Both the position numbers and the translations under genes were made by a program. A DNA stretch of 64,000 bases from Planctomycetia bacterium. GTDB taxonomy: Bacteria; Planctomycetota; Planctomycetia; Pirellulales; Thermoguttaceae. This document shows, piece by piece, positions 54,277 to 62,136 of the stretch. Location: assembly GCA_030537455.1 (NCBI GenBank), contig JAUNMR010000012.1, forward strand, positions 39,045 through 103,044. The letters are read 5' to 3'. Below the pieces are notes generated by a model, which was not told the origin of the DNA, made no database searches, and saw only the letters and a list, made by a program, of their open reading frames with translations. How positions within the stretch are numbered: position 1 is the stretch's first letter; each line of letters starts with the position of its first letter.

Positions 54277-54870
54277 ATGACCCCTCGCCAAATCTTGGAT
54301 ATTCTATCGGTTGCGAACAAACTCAAGACCACAACGCGACACTGTTTCACCGCGTCGAACCGCAAAGAGAGCGTCGCCGACCATTCCTGGCGATTGGCGC
54401 TTTTGGCGCTACTAACAAGTAATGTTGAAGAGTTCGCATCGGTCGATTTAGATAAAGTTATCCGTATGTGTCTGATTCACGACTTGGGCGAGGCGTTCAC
54501 CGGCGACGTACCCAGTTTTTACAAGACCGACGTTAATACAGCACAGGAAGTCGATCTGTATCAACAGTGGGTTGACGTCTTTCCCGAACCCGATCGTACT
54601 CAGTGGCACGAACTGATCAACGAAATGCTCGCGCTTGAATCGACGGAAGCCAAGTTATACAAGGCGCTTGATAAACTCGAGGCCGTGATTTCACACGACG
54701 AATCAGATCTGTCAACTTGGTTGCCCCTGGAGTATCAATTACAATTAGATTACGCCGCCGAGAGCGTTGCGTTTTCACCTTTTTTAATCGAATTGAAAGC
54801 GCTTATCGACGCTTGGACTTTGGATAAAATTAAGAATGGCGTCTCAAGGAGTTCGGACGCTTCTCACTGA
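54277..54870 (+). CDS. HD-domain hydrolase, YfbR-like
   Basis: ATG 54277 gives 197 residues; the in-frame extension back to 54058 overlaps the GNAT gene by 137 bp and has no family features. The HD motifs are SVADHSWRLALLAL (first His), MCLIHDLGEAFTGDVPSFYK (HD pair, Glu-Ala) and DKLEAVISHDESD (late Asp), in the order of HD-domain phosphohydrolases such as YfbR deoxyribonucleotide 5'-nucleotidase. It probably removes phosphate from nucleotides or similar compounds with a divalent metal. It is 82 bp downstream of the GNAT gene and 37 bp before the flavodoxin gene, so co-transcription is possible. Confidence 0.84.
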   Translation: MTPRQILDILSVANKLKTTTRHCFTASNRKESVADHSWRLALLALLTSNVEEFASVDLDKVIRMCLIHDLGEAFTGDVPSFYKTDVNTAQEVDLYQQWVDVFPEPDRTQWHELINEMLALESTEAKLYKALDKLEAVISHDESDLSTWLPLEYQLQLDYAAESVAFSPFLIELKALIDAWTLDKIKNGVSRSSDASH

Positions 54871-54907
54871 TCGCCTTGTTTTATGACGTTTCTTAGGAGA
54901 AGTCGCT

Positions 54908-55423
54908 ATGTTCAAGACTTTAACAATTTACTACTCTCGCCGCGGTAACAACTACTACGGCAATACGATTAAATACCTAGAAAAGGGCAACTGTGAAATT
55001 GCCGCAGGTTTCATCCACGAGGCGGTTGGCGGCGATATCTTCGAAATCGACACAGTGGAACCGTACGACGAAGACTACCACAAATGCTGTGCCCAAGCTA
55101 AAGTCGAAGCGGATAATAACGTCCGTCCCGCGATTAAGGCAACGCTTCCGAGCCTGGACGACTACGATCTGATTTTCGTTGTCTTCCCCTGCTGGTACGC
55201 CACATGCCCCATGTGCGTTTTCACCTTCCTGGATCAGTTCGACCTCACCGGTAAACGCCTCGCGCCCCTTTGCTCAAATGAAGGCAGCGGTATGGGCAAG
55301 AGTGAACGCGATCTGCAAAAACTCTATCCGACCGCCAAGATTCTACCCGGTCTGCCTGTGAGAGGTTGCAAAACCGTCGAATCCAAGACGACTATCGTCA
55401 ATTGGGCCAAGAAGAATCTCTAA
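54908..55423 (+). CDS. Flavodoxin-family protein
   Basis: The 171 residues start after AGGAGAAGTCGCT with MFKTLTIYYSRRGNNYYGNT. The YYSRRGN...NT phosphate loop near residues 8-19 binds FMN. Later blocks are FVVFPCWYATCPMCVFTFLDQFDLTGKRLAPLCSNEGSGMGKSERDL, the pattern of the flavodoxin_4 family common in gut anaerobes. It probably carries electrons or reduces quinone-like compounds in the cytoplasm. A CWYATCPMC stretch adds extra cysteines. The C-terminal 60 bases have a mutated copy at about 56940-57015 (see pseudogene). Confidence 0.86.
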   Translation: MFKTLTIYYSRRGNNYYGNTIKYLEKGNCEIAAGFIHEAVGGDIFEIDTVEPYDEDYHKCCAQAKVEADNNVRPAIKATLPSLDDYDLIFVVFPCWYATCPMCVFTFLDQFDLTGKRLAPLCSNEGSGMGKSERDLQKLYPTAKILPGLPVRGCKTVESKTTIVNWAKKNL

Positions 55424-55522
55424 TTAGATCTATCATGTTTTCAACGTGGGAAAAGCTCAATGGAGAACGAAAAGACTCCATTGAGCATACTTCGGTCACT
55501 GCAGTCTGGGACGGAACGATCG

Positions 55523-56080
55523 ATGAATGAAAAAAACTGTCGCGGATGGTATGAAGGCGACCCCATTCTGGAAACATATCACGATCACGAATGGTGCAAA
55601 GAAAACCATGACGACCAGTTTCAGTTCGAAATGTTGTGCTTGGAAGGAGCAAGCGTTGGTTTGTCGTGGAAAACCGTTATGCATAAGCGTGAAAGCTATC
55701 GCAATGCCTTTCACCACTTTGATATAGACGCCTGTGCTATGATGACCGATGAGGAGTTGGATGGACTTATGTCCAACCGCGGACTCATTCGTAATCGTAG
55801 TAAGATATACAGCGTAAGGAAAAATGCTCAAATTGTCAAAGATATACAAAAAGAGTTTGGTTCCTTCGACGCCTATATCTGGAGTTTCACGAACGGAAAA
55901 CAAATTAATGGCGGTTGGCAATTGCCGGAGGAAGTACCGGTCGTTTCCGACGTCTCCATGCGTATGAGCGCAGATATGAAGAAGCGCGGTCTAGGGTTTG
56001 TGGGACCTGTTATTACTTACTCGTTTCTGCAGGCGGTCGGCGTCGTGAACGATCATCTCGTAAGTTGTGAGTACCGATAA
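55523..56080 (+). CDS. tag: DNA-3-methyladenine glycosylase I
   Basis: ATG 55523 gives 185 residues, the usual size for Tag; an upstream in-frame ATG adds 21 residues. Zinc ligands of the family are all in place: C6 (NCRGW), H20 (TYHDHEW), H178 and C182 (NDHLVSC). Also present are the WCKENHDDQFQFEMLCLEG opening and GLSWKTVMHKRESYRNAF. It excises 3-methyladenine from alkylated DNA. Together with Ogt at 15 kb it gives this strain two alkylation repair routes, although the genes are not linked. A hairpin follows the stop. Confidence 0.95.
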   Translation: MNEKNCRGWYEGDPILETYHDHEWCKENHDDQFQFEMLCLEGASVGLSWKTVMHKRESYRNAFHHFDIDACAMMTDEELDGLMSNRGLIRNRSKIYSVRKNAQIVKDIQKEFGSFDAYIWSFTNGKQINGGWQLPEEVPVVSDVSMRMSADMKKRGLGFVGPVITYSFLQAVGVVNDHLVSCEYR

Positions 56081-56102
56081 TCGATCTTCATGAACATCAA
56101 CG

Positions 56103-56146
56103 CACGCCTGAAGAGGAGGCTGGAACAAAGATTCTCTTTAGGCGTG
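56103..56146 (+). terminator. Hairpin after tag
   Basis: CACGCCTGAAGAG (56103-56115) pairs with CTCTTTAGGCGTG (56134-56146) with one G-U pair. No T run follows directly. It lies 22 bp after the tag stop. Confidence 0.5.
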
Positions 56147-56184
56147 TATAGAGACGCCCCGACATTTTTGTGCCGGGATACATA

Positions 56185-56808
56185 TAAGGATAACACTCAA
56201 ATTACCTGCGAATGGCGTACAGCGCAGACTTTGTCGTTGAGTCTCTGACCAAGTATATCAACGGTCATGGCGACGCGCAGGGAGGCGCGATTATATCAAA
56301 TGATCTTACGACCATGGATCGTATTCGCTACGAGGCTCAGGTCAATGTAGGTTCTGTTATTAGTCCGTTCAACGCATGGCAGATTTTCCGTGGATCTGTT
56401 ACTTTTCCTCTGCGTATGAAGCAAATCAATGAGTCGTCTCAGAAGATTGCCGAGTGGCTTGAACACCGCGAGAATGTCACATTTGTATCCTATCCGGGAC
56501 TACCCAGTAATCCGGGACATGAATTGGCGGAGCGTCAGATGAAGAACGGTTACGGCGGCGTCTCTTTTGACGTAAATGCAGACGACAAGACAGTTGAGAG
56601 ATTCTGCTCTGCGCTCAAGGTTGTCACTTTTGCCGTTTCCCTCGACCATGACGAAAGTTTGATCTTCCCGCAACCGAGTTATGACGAACGTATCCATCTG
56701 TATCCCGAGAAGTTTAGAAAAGTCTTTATTCGCTTATCTATAGGTCTGGAAGAATCGGATGATATCATTGCGGATCTCAATCAGGCTTTCAGAAGTATAG
56801 GATTATAA
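56185..56808 (+). pseudogene. Truncated, frameshifted Cys/Met-metabolism PLP enzyme (C-terminal half)
   Basis: The open part (56212-56808, 198 codons) is the C-terminal half of a cystathionine gamma-synthase/lyase- or O-acetylhomoserine-sulfhydrylase-type enzyme. It contains the PLP lysine motif SLTKYINGHGDAQGG, and the family end (VRLSIGLEESDDIIADLNQAF is here as IRLSIGLEESDD...). Full proteins are about 380-400 residues, so about 200 are missing. Upstream, DNT (gat aac act near 56190) is followed in another frame by SNYLRMAYSADFVVESLTKYI, the normal DNT(F/A)xxYL...GAD continuation, with a stop in between, which indicates a frameshift near 56198. The N-terminal cofactor and substrate residues are absent, so it is not expected to work as an enzyme. 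Confidence 0.8.
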
Positions 56809-56889
56809 CGCTAGCGCTTTCACTGATGTAGAGTTCACAGAATCTGGAGACATGTTTTTGCAAACCACAGATCTCATTTAAGTTAGAAA

Positions 56890-57015
56890 TAAATACAAAT
56901 GGAACGGCGCTTCTGCGAAGAAGAGAAAGAGTGAATTTGACGCTGTTTGCACGTGATAAGATCTAAACCGTTAAATTCAAGGCGACTAATGTCAATTGGA
57001 TCGAGGAAATTGCTA
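56890..57015 (+). pseudogene. Decayed remnant of a second flavodoxin gene (C-terminus)
   Basis: Bases 56960-57005 align closely with the 3' end of the intact flavodoxin gene (about 55365-55412). There the protein reads VRGCKTVESKTTIVNWAKKNL; here, after restoring one base, it reads VIRSKTVKFKATNVNWIEEIAKL. The upstream bases also match in short blocks: AAGAGTGAA for KSE, and AATGGAACGGCGC for the NEGSG loop. Stops and a 1-bp deletion break the frame, and about 40 bases seem lost. It is too diverged to be a recent copy, so it is probably a paralog or a foreign homolog that decayed. Confidence 0.6.
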
Positions 57016-57098
57016 AACTCGTCATACATCGTCATTGCAATTCCTATACGAGATCCTGAAAAAGCATTAGCTGTTTACTTGTTCCATATCTGTTGAAA

Positions 57099-57134
57099 GC
57101 GTGTGGATTCAGTGAAATACCTAAATCCACACGC
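57099..57134 (-). terminator. Terminator of the amidase gene
   Basis: GCGTGTGGATT (57099-57109) pairs perfectly with AATCCACACGC (57124-57134), with a 14-nt loop. On the minus strand TTTC follows. It lies 20 bp after the amidase stop. Confidence 0.6.
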
Positions 57135-57153
57135 CTTCTTCCTATCCGAAATG

Positions 57154-57951
57154 TCAGCTTAATTTGTTGCAGTAGTCAAGCGAAATCCAACCCGCGCCAC
57201 TACAGAGACGCCCCCAACCGGCGACTGAGTCAGCGCCAGATTTAACTTCCACGATAGTATAGACGCCAACCGGGATAAATTGCGTTCTTTCGTAACTCGT
57301 TCCCGGTCCCTTGCGGATGTTAAGATTGTCAATATTGACTTTTACGAGAAACGGCGTGGTCGTCGTAAGACTCGAGACGTCCTTGAGGTCGTCAACACTC
57401 TCGAAACGACCTTCGAGAATCGCCGTGACTTTCTCCGCGAGATCGCCCATCCTTGCAAACATCCAGTTACCGGGACAGCTTTTGTTTGCGAACCATCTAT
57501 GGACGGTCAGGATCATCTCTTCGGGCTTCGGCTCATAAGCGAGGGTTTTGTCCTTATCTTCGAGCCACAGGAGCTTGCTCTTGTCATAGCGCTTACAGAT
57601 ATCTACGCACAATTTGACGAGCGTCTTGTAAACAATGTCACGAAACGCATACGGCTCCTTTGTGTCGGACGCACATTCAATTGTGACGGCACGCTGGTCG
57701 TTAGCGTTGGAGGAAGAACACCAGGAACGGTTCTTTTCTTCAACATACATAGCGACACGACCGTCTCTGTCAATGCCATAGTTACTTGACGCCTGCGTGG
57801 AAGACTTGGCGAACCATTCGCCCAGTCCCTCTGCCGTACACTGACCAACCACACAGTGGGGCGTAATACGATCGATACTGTGTGTCCTCTGACCGGAATG
57901 GTTCGGACTGAGTTTGGTGTAAACCACCATTGGACTGTTAGTGTATTCCAT
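57154..57951 (-). CDS. Phage-type N-acetylmuramoyl-L-alanine amidase with C-terminal SH3-like domain
   Basis: ATG 57951 with GGACG upstream gives 265 residues; the longer frame needs TTG. The amidase_2/PGRP domain (about 5-170) has the zinc ligands H32 (RITPHCVVGQ), H151 (LTVHRWF) and C159 (KSCPGNW), plus ASSNYGIDRDGRVAMYVEEKNRSWCSSS. This wording is characteristic of endolysins of phages and prophages of gut Firmicutes. An SH3b-like domain follows (VNIDNLNIRKGPGTSYERTQFIPVGVYTIVEV). There is no signal peptide, as in holin-dependent lysins. No phage structural genes lie nearby, so it is probably a stray acquired lysin or a defence/competition factor. Confidence 0.9.
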   Translation of the reverse strand: MEYTNSPMVVYTKLSPNHSGQRTHSIDRITPHCVVGQCTAEGLGEWFAKSSTQASSNYGIDRDGRVAMYVEEKNRSWCSSSNANDQRAVTIECASDTKEPYAFRDIVYKTLVKLCVDICKRYDKSKLLWLEDKDKTLAYEPKPEEMILTVHRWFANKSCPGNWMFARMGDLAEKVTAILEGRFESVDDLKDVSSLTTTTPFLVKVNIDNLNIRKGPGTSYERTQFIPVGVYTIVEVKSGADSVAGWGRLCSGAGWISLDYCNKLS

Positions 57952-58011
57952 TATTATCCATCGTCCTTTCAACCGACGTTTGGGTCATAGAGTCGCTTCA
58001 GAACGCCCAAC

Positions 58012-58884
58012 TCATTCAGTTTCATGTTTTAGCTTTTTGGAGAGGAACCACGAATAGAGTTCCTTTTCAGCATAAGCTTTATGCCAGCAATCATGCCCGA
58101 CACGTGGGTATGTCGTAATCTTTGCGTCTTCATTGCCAGCTTCTTTAGCGGCGTTGATCATCTCAATAGCCTTTGGACAACTGACGATCGGATCCGCTTC
58201 GCCATGAAACGCCCAAATCGGGGTAGAGGTAACTTCACGCGCTTTTTGCAGGTTTCCTCCGCCACACACAGGGGCCGCGGCGGCAATTCTCTCGGGGTAG
58301 GTCGCCAGAATCTCCCAAACGCCAAAGCCTCCCATCGATACCCCGGTAATGTAAATTCGATCGGTATCAATAGGAAACTCCTTACAAACATGATCCAAGA
58401 GCAACGCAAGCTGTAAAGCGCTCCAATTGTGATTCCTCGCACATTGTGGGGCAACTAAAAAGAACGGCCAAGTTTCGGCTGTCTCGGCGTTGCAGAGCAT
58501 CCTGGGAGGTCCATAGCGTTTGAGTAGCTCTAAATCATCTCCACGTTCGCCACTGCCATGTAAAAAGAGAAGCAGAGGGTAACCCTGTTCGGATTTCGCC
58601 TCGTCGTTTTTGGGGCAAAACGCCCAATACTTAACGTCTTCTTTCTGTGTCTCACTCAGCGTTTTCGGTGACGAACCATGAGAAATCGGCAGAGGCAGGG
58701 ATAATGACAGCGCGGTCAATTCTCCAGGGATCACATTAGACTTAACGATTTCAGACGCTTGAGCATTTTGATCGTCACTTTGCATTATAACGACATTCAT
58801 AGTCGACGGCGTATTTGTTTCAGCGGCAAGGCACAGTGCGCCAGCGCTGAACAAGACGCACATTAAAAAAACACGTGAGAGCAT
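58012..58884 (-). CDS. Secreted serine esterase, alpha/beta hydrolase (feruloyl esterase/PHB-depolymerase-like)
   Basis: The 290 residues begin with a signal peptide (MLSRVFLMCVLFSAGALCLA) after a strong GGGAGAAG Shine-Dalgarno. The hydrolase core has LLLFLHGSGERGDD (oxyanion loop), the nucleophile elbow GVSMGGFG (Ser183), Asp231 (FHGEADPIVS) and His264 (RVGHDCWHKAY), a complete catalytic triad. The short insert-free form resembles the Esterase_phb/dienelactone-hydrolase-like group often used for feruloyl or acetyl esters of plant cell walls. It probably acts in the periplasm. It is divergent from fmt. Confidence 0.86.
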   Translation of the reverse strand: MLSRVFLMCVLFSAGALCLAAETNTPSTMNVVIMQSDDQNAQASEIVKSNVIPGELTALSLSLPLPISHGSSPKTLSETQKEDVKYWAFCPKNDEAKSEQGYPLLLFLHGSGERGDDLELLKRYGPPRMLCNAETAETWPFFLVAPQCARNHNWSALQLALLLDHVCKEFPIDTDRIYITGVSMGGFGVWEILATYPERIAAAAPVCGGGNLQKAREVTSTPIWAFHGEADPIVSCPKAIEMINAAKEAGNEDAKITTYPRVGHDCWHKAYAEKELYSWFLSKKLKHETE

Positions 58885-58915
58885 AACTTCTCCCTTTGTA
58901 AAAAGTACTGTCTCG

Positions 58916-58945
58916 ATTATACTAGATTAACCGAATGATACGCAA
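58916..58945 (-). promoter_or_regulatory. Sigma70-like promoter of the serine esterase
   Basis: On the minus strand TTGCGT (58945-58940), 18 nt, TATAAT (58921-58916), about 30 nt before the ATG. Confidence 0.5.
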
Positions 58946-59053
58946 GACAGTCGTCTTATCGTAACGTTACGAACTATTTGCTCCACTGTGGGCGGTTGGA
59001 TCAAATCCTCGTCGCCCTTTATTATGAAGCAAAATGACACTAAGGTCAACGCT

Positions 59054-60043
59054 ATGAAAATAATCGCGATGGCAAACGGCGGTTTCGCACTGCCAACCTT
59101 GAAACTTCTCCGAGAATCCTCGCACGAGCTTTGCGCCGTCTTTGCCATGCCATTGCGAGCGAATCCGGAAAAAGGCAAAAAAGCCGGAATACCGCCGATT
59201 CGACAGGCGTTACAAGACTTCCTCGCCAACGTGCCCTGTTACGAGCCTGAAAATGTGAACGCTCCCGACGTCGTGGAACTCATTCGTAGCCTAAACGCCG
59301 ATCTAATCTTTATTTGCGACTATGGTCGCATTCTTTCGTCCGAGGTTATTTGCGCAACGAAATATGGCGGTCTCAATCTCCATGGCTCACTACTGCCTAA
59401 ATACCGAGGGGCCGCCCCAATTAACCGCGCCATTCAGGCGGGCGAACGCGAGTTAGGCGTTTCGGTTATCTTTATCGAGCCTAAGGTCGATTCCGGTCCA
59501 ATCGTTGCGCGTGACTCCTATATCCCAACCTTGAACGACACGGCAATTGAAATCGAGGAACATTTAGCCGAACTGGGCGCTCCGCTCGTCCTCAAAGCTA
59601 TTGACCAAATCGCGAACAACACGATTCAATCTCTGCCACAGAGCGACCAAGCGGCAACGAAGGCGCCTAAATTAAAGAAAGAAGAGGGAAGAATCGACTG
59701 GAATCTTTCTTCCAGCGCGATCATTGATTTATACCGTGCTTTCCAACCCTGGCCACGCGTTTTCGCCGACTGGTCACGCGCAGAGAGTTCCCATTCGCCC
59801 GTTCGGCTCATTCTTGGTCCCTTCTGTGACGTGGACGCGGAAGACCAGCGTCTGGAAATGACCAGTGAACAACAAAGTATGTCGCCGGGTCAGGTCATCG
59901 CGGTAAACTCCCAAACCTTTTGGATTCGAACCGGGGACGGCGCTGTGCGTTCTCTGGCGGTTCAGGCCGCTGGTAAGAAAAATATGGAAACTTCTCTCTT
60001 TTTGAGGGGATTCCAAATCTGCGTGGGAGATAAACTTTCCTGA
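59054..60043 (+). CDS. fmt: Methionyl-tRNA formyltransferase
   Basis: ATG 59054 gives 329 residues, near the family length (about 310-330); two upstream in-frame ATGs exist. Signature residues are LNLHGSLLPKYRGAAPINRAI, with the catalytic Asn-His around formyl transfer, and DSGPIVARDSY. The C-terminal domain (DWNLSSSAIIDLYRAFQPWPRVFA) binds tRNA. It formylates initiator Met-tRNA with 10-formyl-THF, the product of Fhs at the other end of the window. The usual neighbour def (peptide deformylase) is not here. Confidence 0.95.
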   Translation: MKIIAMANGGFALPTLKLLRESSHELCAVFAMPLRANPEKGKKAGIPPIRQALQDFLANVPCYEPENVNAPDVVELIRSLNADLIFICDYGRILSSEVICATKYGGLNLHGSLLPKYRGAAPINRAIQAGERELGVSVIFIEPKVDSGPIVARDSYIPTLNDTAIEIEEHLAELGAPLVLKAIDQIANNTIQSLPQSDQAATKAPKLKKEEGRIDWNLSSSAIIDLYRAFQPWPRVFADWSRAESSHSPVRLILGPFCDVDAEDQRLEMTSEQQSMSPGQVIAVNSQTFWIRTGDGAVRSLAVQAAGKKNMETSLFLRGFQICVGDKLS

Positions 60044-60177
60044 GAATATTGAATAGCGCGTTTTCCATGGAAGAACCCTTGTGTCTTCCTTTCGACGCAG
60101 TTTGAATGCTGGAAATAGTCGTCTGCGTCCTTTTCTCGTGTTTTTCCAAAACGCCTCTGTCATTTTACATTTAATTC

Positions 60178-60186
60178 TGGTATACT
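60178..60186 (+). promoter_or_regulatory. Extended -10 promoter element before the ThuA gene
   Basis: TGGTATACT (60178-60186) is an extended -10 box. The -35 region is poor. It stands about 80 bp before ATG 60265 and just before the hairpin at 60197-60223, which would then be in the leader. Confidence 0.35.
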
Positions 60187-60196
60187 TTCTGCCATC

Positions 60197-60223
60197 AGAA
60201 CCCAAACCATTGGTTTGGGTTCT
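60197..60223 (+). repeat. Near-perfect hairpin in the ThuA leader
   Basis: AGAACCCAAACC (60197-60208) pairs with GGTTTGGGTTCT (60212-60223), with a loop of three bases (ATT). The stem is followed by CTCGATT. It may be a terminator for fmt or a stabilising or regulatory hairpin in the ThuA transcript. Confidence 0.6.
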
Positions 60224-60264
60224 CTCGATTATATTAAAATAGGAAAATACCTAAGGAGTTTTAC

Positions 60265-61161
60265 ATGCTATCGACTTTTGTCAAACGTGTATGCTGTCTG
60301 GCTCTTGTACTCTGCTGTCTTTGCACAGTGGCGTCTGCCCAGGATAAGATCCGTCTGGTGATTATTGACGGTCAAAATAATCACAATTGGAAAGCAACGA
60401 CCCCGGTGTTGGTTAAGATTTTTGAAGACGCCGGTATCTTTGACGTTGACGTCGCGACTACGCCGGAGCAGGGACAAGACGTTAGCGGCTTCAATGTTGA
60501 CTTCTCAAAATACGACTTGGTTGTCATGAACTACAACGGTGACCGTTGGAATCCCGAAATGGAAAAATCCTTCGTGGAATTCATTGTCAATGGCGGCGGT
60601 CTGCTCAGTTACCACGCTGGTAATAACGCCTTCGCTTCTTGGCCGGCCTACAATGAAATGATCGCTCTTGGCGGCTGGGGCGGTCGTAATCATGACAGCG
60701 GTCCGTACCTCTATCTTGACAATGACGGTAAAGTCGTTATCGATCCCGTTCAACCTGGTCCTGGTGGCGACCATGGTCCGCAATGGGCTTTCCCGATTGA
60801 CGTGCGCGAACCTGATCACCCGATCATGAAGGGACTTCCTAAGCGCTTCCGACACTGCACTGACGAACTCTACCAGTATCAACGCGGTCCAGCTCACAAC
60901 GTCACGGTTCTTGCGACCGCTTTTGCCGAACCAGATCACCGTGGCTCGAATCGTAACGAACCTCTCATTCTCACCGTCCCTTACGGCAAAGGTCGTTGCG
61001 TTACCAATATGCTGGGACATGACGCCGATCAACTTCACAGTGTCGACACAATCGTCTTACTGCAACGCTGTGCCGAATGGGCAGCCACTGGCAAAGTAAC
61101 GATTCCGGTTCCGGAAGATTTCCCCGGCGAAGACGAGCCTACTTTCCGTTCCCTCGATTAA
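60265..61161 (+). CDS. Secreted ThuA-domain protein
   Basis: The 298-residue protein has AAGGAG at an ideal distance and a signal peptide (MLSTFVKRVCCLALVLCCLCTVASAQ). The ThuA-like GATase-type fold is clear: IRLVIIDGQNNHNWKATTPVLVKIFED at the start, YDLVVMNYNGDRW, GGGLLSYHAGNNAFASWPAYNEM, PDHPIMKGLPKRFRHCTDELY and VPYGKGRCVTNMLGHD. Planctomycetes carry many secreted ThuA proteins, often with sugar enzymes or Gfo/Idh/MocA genes. Its chemical role is unknown. The codon for translation start is well set. A terminator follows. Confidence 0.92.
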   Translation: MLSTFVKRVCCLALVLCCLCTVASAQDKIRLVIIDGQNNHNWKATTPVLVKIFEDAGIFDVDVATTPEQGQDVSGFNVDFSKYDLVVMNYNGDRWNPEMEKSFVEFIVNGGGLLSYHAGNNAFASWPAYNEMIALGGWGGRNHDSGPYLYLDNDGKVVIDPVQPGPGGDHGPQWAFPIDVREPDHPIMKGLPKRFRHCTDELYQYQRGPAHNVTVLATAFAEPDHRGSNRNEPLILTVPYGKGRCVTNMLGHDADQLHSVDTIVLLQRCAEWAATGKVTIPVPEDFPGEDEPTFRSLD

Positions 61162-61203
61162 TGGCGTCAATCAGTCAAGTTGAACCCCTTTTGAGTTAAT
61201 CGG

Positions 61204-61247
61204 AGCGACCGTCGTGCTGACCTATTGCATGACAGTCGCTCTTTCTT
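61204..61247 (+). terminator. Terminator after the ThuA gene
   Basis: GAGCGAC (61204-61210) pairs with GTCGCTC (61235-61241), with GTC/GAC able to extend it, then TTTCTTT. Confidence 0.7.
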
Positions 61248-61329
61248 TAACTGTCTATGACATTCCCGTCTGGATCAGTGGGCGTTCTGTGTATATTACG
61301 TACCTCCAACTCCTCGATATTGCATTGAT

Positions 61330-62136
61330 ATGCCCTCTATGGATCTTACACAACGTGTTCAGCAGAAATTAGATAGCGTCGAGATAGAGAAGGGGATTCA
61401 CATTGTCTTCGCTTGCGAAGTTGGAAGCCTAGCCTGGGGCAAACCTTCTCTTGACAGTGATTACGACGTCCGGTTTATTTACCTATACAACTCCAAAACC
61501 GATAAAAAGCCTGCGCATATTGAAACGCCTATTACGACGCAGTGGGATCTTGCTGGATTTGAAGCGTCCAGGGCAATTCAATACGTCGGTGAGTCAAACC
61601 CCTCTATGGTCGAATGGTTTGCCTCGCCTATGCGATATCGAACGAGCGCCCTAGGCGAGCAGTTGGGAAAGCGTTTGCAGGAGCTCTTTAGCCCCGAACG
61701 ATACCTTTGTGCCTACCGTGGACTATTTAAAAAACTATTGAAGAAACTTAAGAATCCTGTAATTCAACCCAAGATTTACCTATTACTCCTAAGGTTCCTC
61801 ATGACGTGTCGCTGGACGCTCGTCCAGAAGACGATTCCACCGTTCACCTTCCGCGAACTTGCTCATGAATATTTACCGTCCTCTCTTCATTCGATCGTGA
61901 CTGAGTTATGGGCGTTGAAAGAACAACACACAAAATCGTTTGTCATTCCTCACATTCAGCGCCTCGACGAATATCTCTTACCAGAGATTGACTTCATCCT
62001 TCAAACGATCGAATCCCTCAAGGACGTCATCGTAGCGCCTCATTCGCCACAAGAGGTTTTAAATCTTAAGGATTTTCTTATCGGAAGCGAGGTGTGGAAA
62101 GAATGCTCAACTTATGGTCACAAGACGCAAGATTGA
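61330..62136 (+). CDS. RlaP-like nucleotidyltransferase
   Basis: The 268 residues carry the DNA-polymerase-beta-type nucleotidyltransferase core: EVGSLAWGKPSLDSDYDVRFIYL, with GS at 32-33 and Asp44/Asp46, the metal pair. The pattern, with C-terminal helices (CAYRGLFKKLLKKLKNP, LRFLMTCRWTLVQKTIPPFTFRELAHEYL), fits the RlaP/YcgL family (PF10127). In other bacteria RlaP genes are linked to RNA-repair enzymes; none is present here. It is cytoplasmic. The substrate is unknown. ATG 61339 is an alternative start. Confidence 0.8.
   Translation: MPSMDLTQRVQQKLDSVEIEKGIHIVFACEVGSLAWGKPSLDSDYDVRFIYLYNSKTDKKPAHIETPITTQWDLAGFEASRAIQYVGESNPSMVEWFASPMRYRTSALGEQLGKRLQELFSPERYLCAYRGLFKKLLKKLKNPVIQPKIYLLLLRFLMTCRWTLVQKTIPPFTFRELAHEYLPSSLHSIVTELWALKEQHTKSFVIPHIQRLDEYLLPEIDFILQTIESLKDVIVAPHSPQEVLNLKDFLIGSEVWKECSTYGHKTQD

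Larger units (their letters stand above)
56809..57153. other. Intergenic decay region
   Basis: After the PLP fragment there is no intact gene for 345 bp. The stretch from about 56890 to 57015 is the flavodoxin remnant listed separately; the rest (57015-57098) shows nothing recognisable before the hairpin of the amidase gene at 57099. Confidence 0.5.

Noticed and set aside
57154..57951. Complete prophage
   Set aside because: Apart from the lysin-like amidase there is no integrase, terminase, capsid, tail or attachment-site repeat in the window.
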